Shown here: piece by piece, positions 24,869-33,984 of the stretch
Layout: every line of letters starts with the position of its first letter
Numbering within the stretch: the first letter of the stretch is position 1
From: Pseudohoeflea suaedae
GTDB taxonomy: Bacteria; Pseudomonadota; Alphaproteobacteria; Rhizobiales; Rhizobiaceae
NCBI RefSeq assembly: GCF_004354915.1
Contig: NZ_SMSI01000001.1
Coordinates: 930,001 to 994,000 of the forward strand
Direction: 5' to 3'
Length of the DNA stretch: 64,000 nt
The notes under the pieces: model-generated
The model's input: the letters and a program-made list of their open reading frames with translations, nothing else
Databases searched by the model: none
What the model was told of the DNA's origin: nothing
Position numbers and translations under genes: made by a program

Positions 24869-25560
24869 GCCCGCTTCTGACCGTCGAAAAAGTCGAGGCC
24901 GCCTATGGCGTGTCGCCGGCGCTTTTCGGTGTTTCACTGTCTGTCGGGGAAGGCGAGGCCGTGGCCCTCATGGGCCGCAACGGCATGGGCAAGACGACGA
25001 TGGTCAAGACCATATGCGGTCTGCTGCCGCGTACCGCCGGCCGTGTCGAGGTCGCAGGCCGCGACACGAAGGGGCTCGCGCCACACAGGGTGGCCCGGCT
25101 CGGCATTGGCCTCGTGCCGGAAGGACGACGCTGCTTCGCGCCGCTGACCGTGGAGGAAAACCTGATAACCGCTGCACGTCCCGGTCACTGGGATTTCTCA
25201 ACCGTCTCGGAGCTTTTCCCGCGTCTGGCAGAACGCCGTCGTCAGACCGCGCGCACGCTTTCGGGTGGCGAGCAGCAGATGCTCGCGATCGGGCGGGCGT
25301 TGATGACCAATCCGCGTCTTCTCATTCTCGATGAGGCGACAGAAGGTCTGGCGCCCGCCATACGGCAGGAAATCTGGCGCTCGCTCCACAAGCTCAAGAC
25401 CGAGGGCCTCGCGATCCTCGTCATCGACAAGTCGCTCACCGAGCTTTCGACGCTGGTCGACCGCTACGTGATCATCGAGAAAGGCGAGGATGTCTGGAAA
25501 GGAAAGCCAGCCGAACTGACTGCGGAGATCGCCGCTCGGCATCTGGGTGTGGCGGGTTAG
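24865..25560 (+). CDS. ABC ATPase, LivF family
   Basis: This 231-residue ATPase has Walker A GRNGMGKTT, LVPEGRRCFAPLTVEENL (the LivF mark), signature LSGGEQQMLAIGRAL and Walker B LLILDEATEGLAP. The usual switch His in the stretch after beta-strand 6 reads ILVIDKSLTELS, with Asp-Lys in place of the common Glu-Gln/His pattern of LivF. It starts at GTG 24865, overlapping the upstream stop. Confidence 0.93.
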   Translation: MSPLLTVEKVEAAYGVSPALFGVSLSVGEGEAVALMGRNGMGKTTMVKTICGLLPRTAGRVEVAGRDTKGLAPHRVARLGIGLVPEGRRCFAPLTVEENLITAARPGHWDFSTVSELFPRLAERRRQTARTLSGGEQQMLAIGRALMTNPRLLILDEATEGLAPAIRQEIWRSLHKLKTEGLAILVIDKSLTELSTLVDRYVIIEKGEDVWKGKPAELTAEIAARHLGVAG

Positions 25561-25565
25561 GACGT

Positions 25566-25585
25566 CCGGCGGCCGAAGCCGCCGG
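25566..25585. terminator. Terminator hairpin between convergent genes
   Basis: CCGGCGGC (25566-25573), loop CGAA, GCCGCCGG (25578-25585): a perfect stem in the 39-bp gap between the LivF-type gene and the convergent oxidoreductase. The U-tract is weak on both sides. Confidence 0.65.
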
Positions 25586-25599
25586 TATCTGTTTCGATT

Positions 25600-26757
25600 T
25601 CAGTCGAGTTTCACCCAGGCGGCATTCCGGGCCGAGGAACGCACGCAGGCGTCGATGAACCTGACGCCGGCGAGCCCGTCCTGGACGGTCGGGTAGATGA
25701 CCTCCTTGCCAGGCTTCCTGCCCTCGCGCGCGGCCAGGATCGCCTCGGCGGCTTCCGAATAGATATTGGCGAAACCTTCGAGATAGCCTTCCGGATGGCC
25801 GCCGGGCGTGCGGCTCATGCGGGCCGCCGCATCGCCGGCGCCCGCGCCGTTGCGGGTGATCAGGCGCTTGGGCTCGCCGAGCGGCGTGTACCAGAGATAG
25901 TTCGGGTCTTCCTGGCTCCATTCCAGCCCACCCTTTTCTCCATAGATGCGCAGCCTGAGCGAATTTTCGTTACCGGGCGCCACCTGACTGCACCACAGCA
26001 TGCCACGCGCGCCGCCGGCAAAGCGCAGGAGCACATGGGCGTTGTCGTCCACCTTGCGTCCCGGCACGAATGCCTGGATGTCTGCCGCCAGGCTCTCGAC
26101 CTCCAGACCGGTTGTGAAACAGGCAAGGTTGAAGGCGTGGGTGCCGATGTCGCCGGTCGAACCGCCCGCGCCCGACCTGCTGGGATCGGTGCGCCATTCG
26201 GCCTGCTTGAAATCCTGCTCCTCGCTCAGCCAGTCTTGCGGATATTCCACCTGCACGACGCGGATCCTGCCGATCTCGCCATTGGCGATCATCGCGCGCG
26301 CCTGCCGTATCATCGGATAGCCGGTGTAGTTGTGCGTCAGAATGAAGAGCGCGTCGGACTCTTCCGCGGCCTTCACCAGCTTCTTGGCGTCCGCCAGCGT
26401 CGAGGTCAGCGGCTTGTCGCAGATCACGTGGATGCCGCGCTTCAGGAACTCGCGCGCCGCGGCATAGTGCACGTGATTGGGCGTGACGATGCTGACCGCC
26501 TCGATCCCGTCCTTCCGCCGCGCCTCGCGGATCGCCATTTCCTTGAAGTCCTCGTAGATGCGCGGAAGGCCGAGGGCTTCGCCCGAGGCGCGCGCCTTCT
26601 CCGGTGTCGAGGACAGGGCGCCGGCGACAAGCTCGTACTTGTCGTCGATACGCGCGGCGATGCGGTGCACCCCGCCGATGAAGGCATCGTTGCCGCCGCC
26701 GACCATGCCGAGCCGGATGCGGCGGGAGTGCGTCTCGTTGCGTCCTTCGATGGCCAT
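25600..26757 (-). CDS. Gfo/Idh/MocA family oxidoreductase
   Basis: This 385-residue NAD(P)-dependent sugar or inositol-type dehydrogenase has the Rossmann loop GMVGGGNDAFIGGVHR near the N terminus, the family lysine in HVICDKPLTST (the EKP position) and the C-terminal substrate domain with GGSTGDIGTHAFNLA. ATG 26757 shares a base with the upstream gene's stop (TGATG). Open frame further upstream overlaps that gene and was not used. Pairing with a TIM-barrel isomerase is common in rhizobial carbohydrate loci; the substrate is unknown. Confidence 0.9.
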   Translation of the reverse strand: MAIEGRNETHSRRIRLGMVGGGNDAFIGGVHRIAARIDDKYELVAGALSSTPEKARASGEALGLPRIYEDFKEMAIREARRKDGIEAVSIVTPNHVHYAAAREFLKRGIHVICDKPLTSTLADAKKLVKAAEESDALFILTHNYTGYPMIRQARAMIANGEIGRIRVVQVEYPQDWLSEEQDFKQAEWRTDPSRSGAGGSTGDIGTHAFNLACFTTGLEVESLAADIQAFVPGRKVDDNAHVLLRFAGGARGMLWCSQVAPGNENSLRLRIYGEKGGLEWSQEDPNYLWYTPLGEPKRLITRNGAGAGDAAARMSRTPGGHPEGYLEGFANIYSEAAEAILAAREGRKPGKEVIYPTVQDGLAGVRFIDACVRSSARNAAWVKLD

Positions 26758-27812
26758 CAGTCGATCCCCAGCATGCGGCGGTTGGCGGCGTCGTCCGTGC
26801 CGCTGTCGGCGAAGTCGTCGAATGCCTTCTCGGTCACGCGGATGATGTGGGCCTTGACGAAGTCCGCGCCTTCCCGGGCTCCATCCTCCGGGTGCTTGAG
26901 GCAACATTCCCATTCGACGACCGCCCAGCCGTCGAAATCGGCGGCGGTCAATTTGGAGAACACGGCGCCGAAATCCACCTGCCCGTCGCCGAGCGAACGG
27001 AAGCGTCCGGCGCGATCGACCCAGTTCTGGTAGCCGGAATACACGCCCTGACGTCCGGTCGGATTGAACTCGGCATCCTTGACGTGGAACATCCGGATCC
27101 GATCCTTGTAGATGTCGATATTGTCGAGATAGTCTAGGCACTGCAGTACGTAGTGAGAAGGGTCGTACAGCATGCAGGCCCGTGCGTGATTGCCCGTGCG
27201 CTCGAGGAACATTTCGTAGGTAATGCCGTCGTGCAGGTCCTCGCCCGGGTGGATCTCGTAGCAGACGTCCACACCGCAGTCTTCGGCATGATCGAGGATC
27301 GGCTTCCAGCGTTTCGCGAGTTCGTCGAACGCGGCCTCGATCAATCCGGCGGGGCGCTGCGGCCAGGGATAGACATAGGGCCAGGCCAGCGCGCCCGAAA
27401 AGCTTGCCATCGCGCCGATGCCCATCTTCTTCGATGCATCGAGCGCCATCATCACCTGCTTGACCGCCCACTCCTGGCGCGCCTTCGGGTTGCCGCGCAC
27501 TTCCGGCACCGCAAAGCCGTCGAAAGCCGTATCATACGCCGGATGCACGGCCACGAGCTGGCCCTGGAGGTGGGTGGAAAGCTCCGTCACCTCGACGCCG
27601 TTCTCGCGGGCCTTGCCCTTGAACTCGTCGCAATAGTCCTTGGATTCCGACGCTTTCTTCAGGTCGATGAGGCGACCGTCCCAGGACGGAACCTGCACGC
27701 CTCTGTAGCCGCAATCGGCCGCCCATTTGGTAATCGAATCCCAGGAATTGAACGGAGCTTCGTCGCCGGCGAACTGCGCCAGAAAAAGGGCCGGGCCCTT
27801 CATTGTTTTCAT
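26757..27812 (-). CDS. Sugar phosphate isomerase/epimerase (xylose-isomerase-like TIM barrel)
   Basis: This 351-residue protein is of the AP-endonuclease-2/xylose-isomerase-like TIM-barrel family. Metal-site segments are CYEIHPGEDLHDG (Glu), CMLYDPSHYV (Asp and His), MFHVKDAEF (His) and VVEWECC (Glu). Of several clustered ATGs, the one at 27812 has GGAGG at good spacing; 27818 is too close to it. It is coupled to the following dehydrogenase gene. Some family members act on inositol derivatives or keto sugars. Confidence 0.87.
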   Translation of the reverse strand: MKTMKGPALFLAQFAGDEAPFNSWDSITKWAADCGYRGVQVPSWDGRLIDLKKASESKDYCDEFKGKARENGVEVTELSTHLQGQLVAVHPAYDTAFDGFAVPEVRGNPKARQEWAVKQVMMALDASKKMGIGAMASFSGALAWPYVYPWPQRPAGLIEAAFDELAKRWKPILDHAEDCGVDVCYEIHPGEDLHDGITYEMFLERTGNHARACMLYDPSHYVLQCLDYLDNIDIYKDRIRMFHVKDAEFNPTGRQGVYSGYQNWVDRAGRFRSLGDGQVDFGAVFSKLTAADFDGWAVVEWECCLKHPEDGAREGADFVKAHIIRVTEKAFDDFADSGTDDAANRRMLGID

Positions 27813-27916
27813 TGTCATTCCTCCCAGTGGAATTTGTTTTGCCGGACTATAGGCCGAAATATGCGGCTGCTTCGACCCCGAGTTGAAAATTATTCAAGCA
27901 TTCTCTTGTCTTTGCG

Positions 27917-28771
27917 CTAGCGAAGCCCGGCCTGGCGCATGGATGCGTCGATATGCCGGTAACCCTCGCGATAGACGGCCTCCGGGTTCTCGGCGAAATC
28001 GCGCCAGACTTTCGTGGCTGCCGCAAGGTCGGGCAAGCCGCGGCCGAAGGCTTCGATCGTCAGCCAGCCGTCGTAGCCGCTCTCCCGGATCGCCGCATAG
28101 GTATCGGCCCAAGGGATGTTGCCGCGTCCCGGTACGCCGCGGTCATTCTCGGAAATGTGGATGTGGGAGATGACGTCGATATTGCGGACAATGGCCCCTG
28201 TCGGATCGGCTTCCTCGATATTGGCGTGAAACGTGTCGTACATGCCGCGGATATTCGGATGGCCGATCTGGTGAATGAGGGCTGCCAGCCCGTCCATCGT
28301 GTTGACCAGATAGCATTCGAACCGGTTGAGCGCCTCGAGAGCGACGGTGATGCCGCGCTGTGCTGCCAGCTCTCCGATCTCCCGTTGCGTGGCTATGGCG
28401 CGTTCGATCTCCTGGGCGCTCGGGCCTTCGCCGCTGAAATGCCCGAGCGTCGAGTGAAGCGGGCCGCAGATCAGCGAGGCGCCGAGTGCTTGCGTCCGGT
28501 CGAGAACCGCGCGCATGTGTTCGATGCCGTTCTGCCGCGCCACGTCGCTGCCGATCAGATTCATGTCCGGGTTGCCCATTGCGCTGACGGCAGTGCAGTC
28601 GAGCCCGATATCGGCCAGCATCCTGGCGAGATCGGCATAGTGGTCCGGATCGCCGTCGAAAACCGGAATTTCGACGCCGTCGAAGCCTGCGGACTTGATG
28701 CTGCGAAGCAAATCCTCGTGCTCGCGGACGACGTGCGTCGTCCACAGGAACATGTTCATTCCTATTTTCAA
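27917..28771 (-). CDS. D-tagatose 3-epimerase-like sugar epimerase
   Basis: This 284-residue TIM-barrel epimerase of the ketose 3-epimerase family has the catalytic segments in order: ALEALNRFECYLVNT (Glu), MYDTFHANIEEA (Asp and His), HIHISENDRGVPG (His, Arg) and LTIEAFGR (Glu). I place the start at TTG 28771, giving MKIGMNMFLWTTHV, the usual N terminus, with GGAGGG just upstream. An upstream ATG at 28864 would extend across the operator-like palindrome 28795-28805 and is less likely. It is divergent from a second epimerase of the same family. Confidence 0.88.
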   Translation of the reverse strand: MKIGMNMFLWTTHVVREHEDLLRSIKSAGFDGVEIPVFDGDPDHYADLARMLADIGLDCTAVSAMGNPDMNLIGSDVARQNGIEHMRAVLDRTQALGASLICGPLHSTLGHFSGEGPSAQEIERAIATQREIGELAAQRGITVALEALNRFECYLVNTMDGLAALIHQIGHPNIRGMYDTFHANIEEADPTGAIVRNIDVISHIHISENDRGVPGRGNIPWADTYAAIRESGYDGWLTIEAFGRGLPDLAAATKVWRDFAENPEAVYREGYRHIDASMRQAGLR

Positions 28772-28794
28772 CCTACCCTCCCATGCGGCTAAAC

Positions 28795-28805
28795 TGGTCA
28801 TACCA
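28795..28805. promoter_or_regulatory. GntR/FadR-type operator TGGT-CAT-ACCA
   Basis: A perfect TGGT-N3-ACCA palindrome, the classic half-site layout for FadR-subfamily GntR regulators, lies 24 nt upstream of the minus-strand epimerase start. One of four such sites in this locus. Confidence 0.65.
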
Positions 28806-28950
28806 AATACGCCCATATCTGAAAAGCCGAATCTCGCGTGACGTTTCGGTTTTATCTCCGGCATATAGGAGTTCTAGGATCGCAATTGGCGCGCCAATTG
28901 CGCGATCTTTTGAAATGCGCGCTTGATTTTCGTTTCGTTATGCGAGTAAC

Positions 28951-28961
28951 TGGTAGAACCA
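28951..28961. promoter_or_regulatory. GntR/FadR-type operator TGGT-AGA-ACCA
   Basis: A perfect palindrome (extended CTGGT-AGA-ACCAG, 28950-28962) lies 49 nt upstream of the plus-strand epimerase start. The same motif lies in the opposite half of the divergent region. Confidence 0.65.
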
Positions 28962-29010
28962 GATAAGACGAGATGCGAGGGGCGGGAGCCCTTGCTCAAG
29001 GGAGGAAAGA

Positions 29011-29898
29011 ATGCACCTGTCGACACATAACTGGATGCGCGCCGAACCGCTGGAAGTCACTCTCAAGCGGATCAAGCAGTTTGGCTACGAGAGCATCGAA
29101 ATCTCCGGCGAACCGGACCAGTACGACGTCAAGGAAACGCGGGCGCTGCTCAAGGAGCACGGCATTCGTTGCTGGGGGGCGGTCACGCTGACCCTCGGCG
29201 AACGCAATCTTGCCGCCAGGGATGAAGGCCAGCGCGCGCGCTCTGTCGATTACGTGAAGTCGGTCATTACCATGGTTTCCGAACTCGATGGCGAGATCAT
29301 CACGCTGGTGCCGGCCACGGTCGGCAAGGTGGTGCCGGATGCCACGCCGGAGGAAGAGTGGAAATGGGTGGTCGATGCCACCAGGGAATGTTTCGATCAT
29401 GCGCAGAAGAAGGGCGTGAAGATCGCCGTCGAGCCGCTCAACCGTTTCGAGACCTATCTGTTCAACCGCTGCGCCCAGGCGCTGGCGCTCGCCGACGCGG
29501 TGAGCCCGGAATGCGGCGTCTGTCTCGATGCGTTCCATATCAATATCGAGGAAAACGACATGTATGAAGCGATCCGGCTTGCCGGTGACCGGTTGTTCGA
29601 CTTCCACGTGGCCGACAATAACCGTTTCGCCGCGGGCCTGGGTCATCTCGACTGGCAGAAGATCGTCTCGACGCTCAGGGATATCGGGTATGACGGCGCG
29701 CTCACCAACGAGTTCGTCGCCCCTGTCGATCGCACGCCGGCCACCATGTATCCCGACATGGTCGAGACCAATCCGGTCGACATCTCTCCCGAACAGCTCA
29801 AATTCATCCAGGATCATGGCTCCAGCCTTCTGACCGAGGACTTCTATTCGGACCAGATGCGGATCACCGCCGAGACCCTGCTGCCGCTGATCAAGTAA
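29011..29898 (+). CDS. Sugar phosphate isomerase/epimerase, ketose 3-epimerase family
   Basis: This 295-residue TIM barrel has the same catalytic order as the divergent epimerase: VEPLNRFETYLFN (Glu), CLDAFHINIEEND (Asp, His), FDFHVADNNRFAAGLG (His, Arg) and LTNEFVAP (Glu). It opens MHLSTHNWMRAEPLE. It is the first gene of an operon running through an enolase-superfamily gene, the GntR regulator and a 2-hydroxyacid dehydrogenase. ATG 29011 has GGAGG close upstream. Confidence 0.88.
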   Translation: MHLSTHNWMRAEPLEVTLKRIKQFGYESIEISGEPDQYDVKETRALLKEHGIRCWGAVTLTLGERNLAARDEGQRARSVDYVKSVITMVSELDGEIITLVPATVGKVVPDATPEEEWKWVVDATRECFDHAQKKGVKIAVEPLNRFETYLFNRCAQALALADAVSPECGVCLDAFHINIEENDMYEAIRLAGDRLFDFHVADNNRFAAGLGHLDWQKIVSTLRDIGYDGALTNEFVAPVDRTPATMYPDMVETNPVDISPEQLKFIQDHGSSLLTEDFYSDQMRITAETLLPLIK

Positions 29899-29959
29899 CG
29901 GGAAGAGGCGACCCACCGGGGGCGGGCACGCTCGCCAGCGGGGTTCGAAGGGCCCTGGC

Positions 29960-31129
29960 ATGAGAATAACAAAAGTCACAGCCTGGTGGATCCAGATCCC
30001 GATCGAGGAGGCGCGTCAGCACACCAGTGATTTCGGGACGCTGAGAACCTTCGATGCCGCCATCCTGAAGATCGAGACCGATGACGGCCTCGTTGGATGG
30101 GGCGAGGGGAAGAACGCCGCCGGCAGCGCCGGCAATTACGGAACTCTCGTCCGTCTCCTCAACGATGATTTCGGACCGCGCCTCATCGGGCGCGATCCGG
30201 CCGATATCACCTTTATCTGGGAAGATCTCTACAACGGTGTCCGCGCCGGGAAAGCAGCGCGTTCCGGCCATGCCATGCCGGAAATGGCGCGGCGGGGACT
30301 GACGGTTTCCGCCATCAGCGCCATCGATATCGCTCTGTGGGACATTCTCGGCAAATCCGATGGCAAGCCGGTGTGGAAGCTGCTGGGTGGGCGCAAGGCC
30401 GATCGTCTGCCTGCCTATGCGTCGGGCGGCTGGGCTGATGCCGAGCATATCGGCGAGCAGCTCAAGTCCTATATCTCCGCCGGCGGCTTCGGCGCGGTCA
30501 AGATGCGGGTGGGTGCGATGGACGCCGCCCCGCACGTCTCCGCCGAAAGGGTGCGCGCGGCGCGCAAGGCGCTTGGTCCGGATATCGAGATCGCGGTCGA
30601 TGCGCATGGTACCTACACCGTCTCCGGCGCCCGCCGTTTCGCGCAGCTGGTTGCCGATTGCGATCTCGCCTGGTTCGAGGAGCCGATCATTGCCGATGAC
30701 AAGGCGGGTATCGCCGAAGTGCGCGCCACGATCCCGATTCCGATCGCAACCGGAGAGAGCGAGGCGACGCGCTTCGCCTTCCGCGATCTGGCGGTCCGGC
30801 GAGCGGCCGATATATTCCAGCCGGATCCCGCCTTCTGCGGCGGGATCACCGAAGCCATGCGGATCGGCACGATTGCGTCGGCTTTCAACTTGCGCCTGGC
30901 GCCGCATCTTTGGGCAGGCGCACCTTGTTTCTTCGCTGGTCTCCATGTCTGCGCGGCCTCACCTGCAAGTTTCACCGTTGAGTTTTCGCTTGGAGCCAAC
31001 CCGATGATTCACGATATAGTTGAGGAGAAGGTCGAGGTGCGGGACGGAATGATCCGGATACCGGAAGGTCCGGGGCTCGGCTTCACCATGGACGAGAATG
31101 TCCTGTCGAAATACGCGAAAGCCTTATGA
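29960..31129 (+). CDS. Mandelate racemase/muconate-lactonizing (enolase superfamily) protein
   Basis: This 389-residue member of the MR subgroup is probably a sugar-acid dehydratase. The N-terminal capping domain is followed by the barrel with KMRVG (Lys of the K-x-K-type motif reads K-M-R), metal ligands AVDAHG (Asp), WFEEP (Glu) and TGESEAT (Glu), and the base His in LAPHLW. These residues support abstraction of a proton alpha to a carboxylate. The product overlaps the GntR gene by 4 bp (ATGA). The exact acid sugar cannot be told by eye. Confidence 0.88.
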   Translation: MRITKVTAWWIQIPIEEARQHTSDFGTLRTFDAAILKIETDDGLVGWGEGKNAAGSAGNYGTLVRLLNDDFGPRLIGRDPADITFIWEDLYNGVRAGKAARSGHAMPEMARRGLTVSAISAIDIALWDILGKSDGKPVWKLLGGRKADRLPAYASGGWADAEHIGEQLKSYISAGGFGAVKMRVGAMDAAPHVSAERVRAARKALGPDIEIAVDAHGTYTVSGARRFAQLVADCDLAWFEEPIIADDKAGIAEVRATIPIPIATGESEATRFAFRDLAVRRAADIFQPDPAFCGGITEAMRIGTIASAFNLRLAPHLWAGAPCFFAGLHVCAASPASFTVEFSLGANPMIHDIVEEKVEVRDGMIRIPEGPGLGFTMDENVLSKYAKAL

Positions 31130-31857
31130 GCATCACCGAAGTCGATTTCCTGCCCAAGCTCGTCGCCTACATCGTGGAGGCGGCGCGGACCAACGGCGAC
31201 AAGGCTCCCTCCGAGCGTGAACTTGCCGAGCATTTTGCAGTCAGCCGCGGCCAGGTGCGCGAGAGTCTCGCCATTCTGGAGGCCATGCGCATCATTCAGC
31301 GTCGCGCCAAGTCCGGCATCTATCTCACGCTCGACGCGGCGGGGCTCGACAGCATGGCCCTTCTCGCGCGTGCCGGGGTGCAGCTCGACGCGGCCCAGAT
31401 TTTTCAGGCGGTGGAGTTGCGCAAGATCCACGAAATCAAGGCGGCCGAACTTGCCGCCAACCGTGCGACCGAAGCGAATTTCGAACGTCTGCGCGACATA
31501 CTCGAGCGCTCGGAACGGCAGATCGCCGACGGGCTGGGCCTGCAGGAGCTCGACGGTGAATTCCATCTCGAAATCGTACGGGCGACGCAGAACGATCTCT
31601 TTCACAAGATCTGCGCGAGTTTCTATGCGGCCAGCTTTCAGCGTATGCCGGTCTATTTCGGGCAGATCGAGCGTTCGATCAAATCCCATGCCGAGCACCA
31701 GCAGATATTCGACGCCCTCTACCGGCGCGATGCGATCCTGGCTCAGGCGCTGATGAACACCCATCTCGGCCGCGCCATGAGCTACTGGACCGAGCTTCTC
31801 GACGGCGCCCGCGAGCAAGCGGAAAAGAAGTCCGCCGCCGAGCCCGATCACGTCTAG
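31126..31857 (+). CDS. GntR-family (FadR subfamily, FCD domain) transcriptional regulator
   Basis: This 243-residue regulator has an N-terminal winged helix (PSERELAEHFAVSRGQVRES, then LAILEAMRIIQRRAKSGIYL) and an all-helical FCD sensor domain with the metal-binding pattern ELDGEFHLEIV (Asp, His), KSHAEHQQIF (His) and ALMNTHLGRAM (His). FadR-type proteins bind TGGT-N3-ACCA-like palindromes. Four such sites occur in this locus, so it is the probable local repressor, released by a sugar-acid effector. Confidence 0.9.
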   Translation: MSITEVDFLPKLVAYIVEAARTNGDKAPSERELAEHFAVSRGQVRESLAILEAMRIIQRRAKSGIYLTLDAAGLDSMALLARAGVQLDAAQIFQAVELRKIHEIKAAELAANRATEANFERLRDILERSERQIADGLGLQELDGEFHLEIVRATQNDLFHKICASFYAASFQRMPVYFGQIERSIKSHAEHQQIFDALYRRDAILAQALMNTHLGRAMSYWTELLDGAREQAEKKSAAEPDHV

Positions 31858-31859
31858 AC

Positions 31860-32849
31860 ATGGCGGATCGCGACACCATCTTTTCCACGCACACGCTTCA
31901 CCCGGAAGTGACCGAGGCGCTGTCCGAACTCGGCGATCTCGTCATCGCGCCCGAACCCACGCCTGCGGCGATAACAGAAGGCGCGCGAGGGGCGTCGATC
32001 ATCGTGGTCCGCGCGCCGATCCCGGCCGAAATCTTTGCCCGCGAGCCGAACTTGCGGGCCGCCGTCCGTCACGGGGCGGGGCTCGACATGATCCCGATGG
32101 CGGCGGCGACCGAGGCCGGCGTTCTCGTCGCCAATGTGCCCGGTGTGAACGCGGTGACGGTGGCCGAACATGTCATGTGGTCGTCGATGGCACTGTTGCG
32201 GCGCTATCCCATGGTCAGCTCAGACTTACGAAATGACGGCTGGGCCAGGGGGCGTGCCCATTCGGATCATGGCCTAGAGATATCGGGTCGCACGATCGGC
32301 ATCGTCGGCATGGGGCATGTCGGCCGCCAGATCGCCAGGATTGCGACAGCCGGTTTTGCCATGCGGGTTCTCGGCGTCACCAGTCATCCGGAATCGCTCC
32401 CGGACGGCGCGACGCTCGCATCACTCGATGAGGCGCTCGAGGCTGCCGATATCCTCGTTCTCTGCTGTCCGCTGAATGACAAGACGCGGGGCATGATCGG
32501 TCGCGACCAGCTTGCCGCGATGAAGCCGGATGCGATCCTGGTCAATGTTGCGCGCGGCCCGGTGGTCGAGGAGCAGGGGCTTGCCGAAGCACTCGCAGCG
32601 GGACGGATTGCCGGCGCGGCGCTTGATGTATTCGATACCCAGCCGTTGCCGCAGGATCACCCTTTCATGGCTTTGCCGAATGTCATTCTGACACCGCACA
32701 TGGCCGGGATCACCGCGGAAAGCATGTTGCGCATGGGCCAGGGGGTCGTGCACGAGACCCGCGCCATTCTTTCAGGCGGGAAGCCGGTCAATTTCTGCAA
32801 TCCGGATGTCTGGCCGCGCTACCGCGAGCGCTTCCTCGCCGACACCTGA
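31860..32849 (+). CDS. D-2-hydroxyacid dehydrogenase (PGDH-like)
   Basis: This 329-residue NAD-dependent dehydrogenase has the Rossmann motif GIVGMGHVGRQIA (about residue 147), catalytic Arg in VNVARGPVVEE, Glu in FDTQPLPQDHP and the catalytic His in ILTPHMAGIT. It belongs to the D-isomer 2-hydroxyacid family and is the last gene of the epimerase-enolase-regulator operon, starting 2 bp after the regulator. It probably interconverts a 2-keto acid and a 2-hydroxy acid in the local pathway. Confidence 0.9.
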   Translation: MADRDTIFSTHTLHPEVTEALSELGDLVIAPEPTPAAITEGARGASIIVVRAPIPAEIFAREPNLRAAVRHGAGLDMIPMAAATEAGVLVANVPGVNAVTVAEHVMWSSMALLRRYPMVSSDLRNDGWARGRAHSDHGLEISGRTIGIVGMGHVGRQIARIATAGFAMRVLGVTSHPESLPDGATLASLDEALEAADILVLCCPLNDKTRGMIGRDQLAAMKPDAILVNVARGPVVEEQGLAEALAAGRIAGAALDVFDTQPLPQDHPFMALPNVILTPHMAGITAESMLRMGQGVVHETRAILSGGKPVNFCNPDVWPRYRERFLADT

Positions 32850-32857
32850 AGCCGATA

Positions 32858-32905
32858 CGAAGGCGGAAGGCCGTCAAGCCCCCCGCCTCAGGTCTTCCGC
32901 CTTCG
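32858..32905. terminator. Terminator hairpin between convergent operons
   Basis: A 12-bp stem (32858-32869 with 32894-32905) with a 24-nt loop fills the 67-bp gap between the convergent hydroxyacid dehydrogenase and ABC ATPase genes. There is no long U-tract. Confidence 0.6.
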
Positions 32906-32916
32906 CCATCCCGGCA

Positions 32917-33984
32917 TCAGAGAGCCGAGATATTCGCGCCGCTCTGCCGGTCGAAGAGCAACGTCTTGTCGGGTTGCCAGCCGAACTGCACTGTTTCGTC
33001 GAGCCGGACTCGCGTCTTCGCTGGCACGGTTGCGTAGATGCGCTCATCGTCGAGCTGCATGGTCAGGATCTTCACGACCCCGTGGTCCTCGATGTCGAAG
33101 ACGCGGGCGCTCACCGGCGCGCCGCTTTCCAGCCGGATGTTTTCCGGCCGCACGCCGACGGTCAGGTCGCGCCCGTCGAGAGCTTCGCCGTTTGCGCCTA
33201 CCGGCAGCCTGACAGAACCGATTTCCATCTGGCCCCCCGCGACACGACCGTCGAAGAGGTTCATCGGCGGCGAGCCGACCGCGCGCGCCACGAATGTGTT
33301 GCAGGGGTTGTGATAGACCTCGGTCGGGGTGCCGACCTGCACCAGCTTGCCGCGGTTGAGAACGCCGATCTTGTCGCCCATCGACATGGCTTCCACCTGG
33401 TCGTGGGTCACGAAGAGGAAGGTGGCCTTCAGCTCGGTGTGCAGCTTCTTCAGTTCGACGCGAAGCGCCTCGCGCAGTTTGGCGTCGAGCGCGGAAAGCG
33501 GCTCGTCCATCAGGAACACCCGCGGCTCGCGCACGATGGCGCGGCCGATCGAGACACGCTGCATCTCGCCGCCCGACAGCCGTTCGACCTTTCGGTCGAG
33601 AAGCTTGGTGATCTGCAACGTTTCGGCTGCCTTGTTCACCCGGCGGTCGATCTCGTCCTGTGACAGGTTGCGGACCTTCGATTTCAGCGGAAATTCGAGA
33701 TTGCCGCGCACGGTCAGCCGGGGGTAGAGCGAATATTGCTGCAGGACGAGAGCCACGTCGCGCTCGGCCGCGTTCCACTCTGCGACATTCTCGCCGTCGA
33801 TGAATATCTCGCCTCCGGTCGGCTTTTCGAGACCGGCAATCAGCCGCAGCGTCGTGGTCTTGCCCGCGCCGGTCTGGCCCAGAAGGACGAAGAACTCGCC
33901 ATCCTCGATGTCGAGATCGAGGCCGCGAAGCGCCCGCGTGCCGCCATAGGTCTTGGTAATCCCGCGAAGTGATATGCCTGCCAT
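32917..33984 (-). CDS. Sugar ABC transporter ATPase (UgpC/MalK type), second subunit
   Basis: This 355-residue ATPase has Walker A GQTGAGKTT, Q-loop VLQQYSLYPRL, signature LSGGEMQRVSIGRAI, Walker B VFLMDEPLSALD and switch VTHDQVEAM, all intact. The C-terminal OB-type regulatory domain follows. It is the last gene of the minus-strand importer operon and starts on the stop of the preceding ATPase gene. A second ATPase in the same operon suggests a heterodimer. Confidence 0.93.
   Translation of the reverse strand: MAGISLRGITKTYGGTRALRGLDLDIEDGEFFVLLGQTGAGKTTTLRLIAGLEKPTGGEIFIDGENVAEWNAAERDVALVLQQYSLYPRLTVRGNLEFPLKSKVRNLSQDEIDRRVNKAAETLQITKLLDRKVERLSGGEMQRVSIGRAIVREPRVFLMDEPLSALDAKLREALRVELKKLHTELKATFLFVTHDQVEAMSMGDKIGVLNRGKLVQVGTPTEVYHNPCNTFVARAVGSPPMNLFDGRVAGGQMEIGSVRLPVGANGEALDGRDLTVGVRPENIRLESGAPVSARVFDIEDHGVVKILTMQLDDERIYATVPAKTRVRLDETVQFGWQPDKTLLFDRQSGANISAL

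Noticed and set aside
25600-27471. A 623-codon open frame through the Gfo/Idh gene
   Set aside because: The upstream part overlaps the TIM-barrel isomerase gene in another frame. The ATG at 26757 gives the standard family length.
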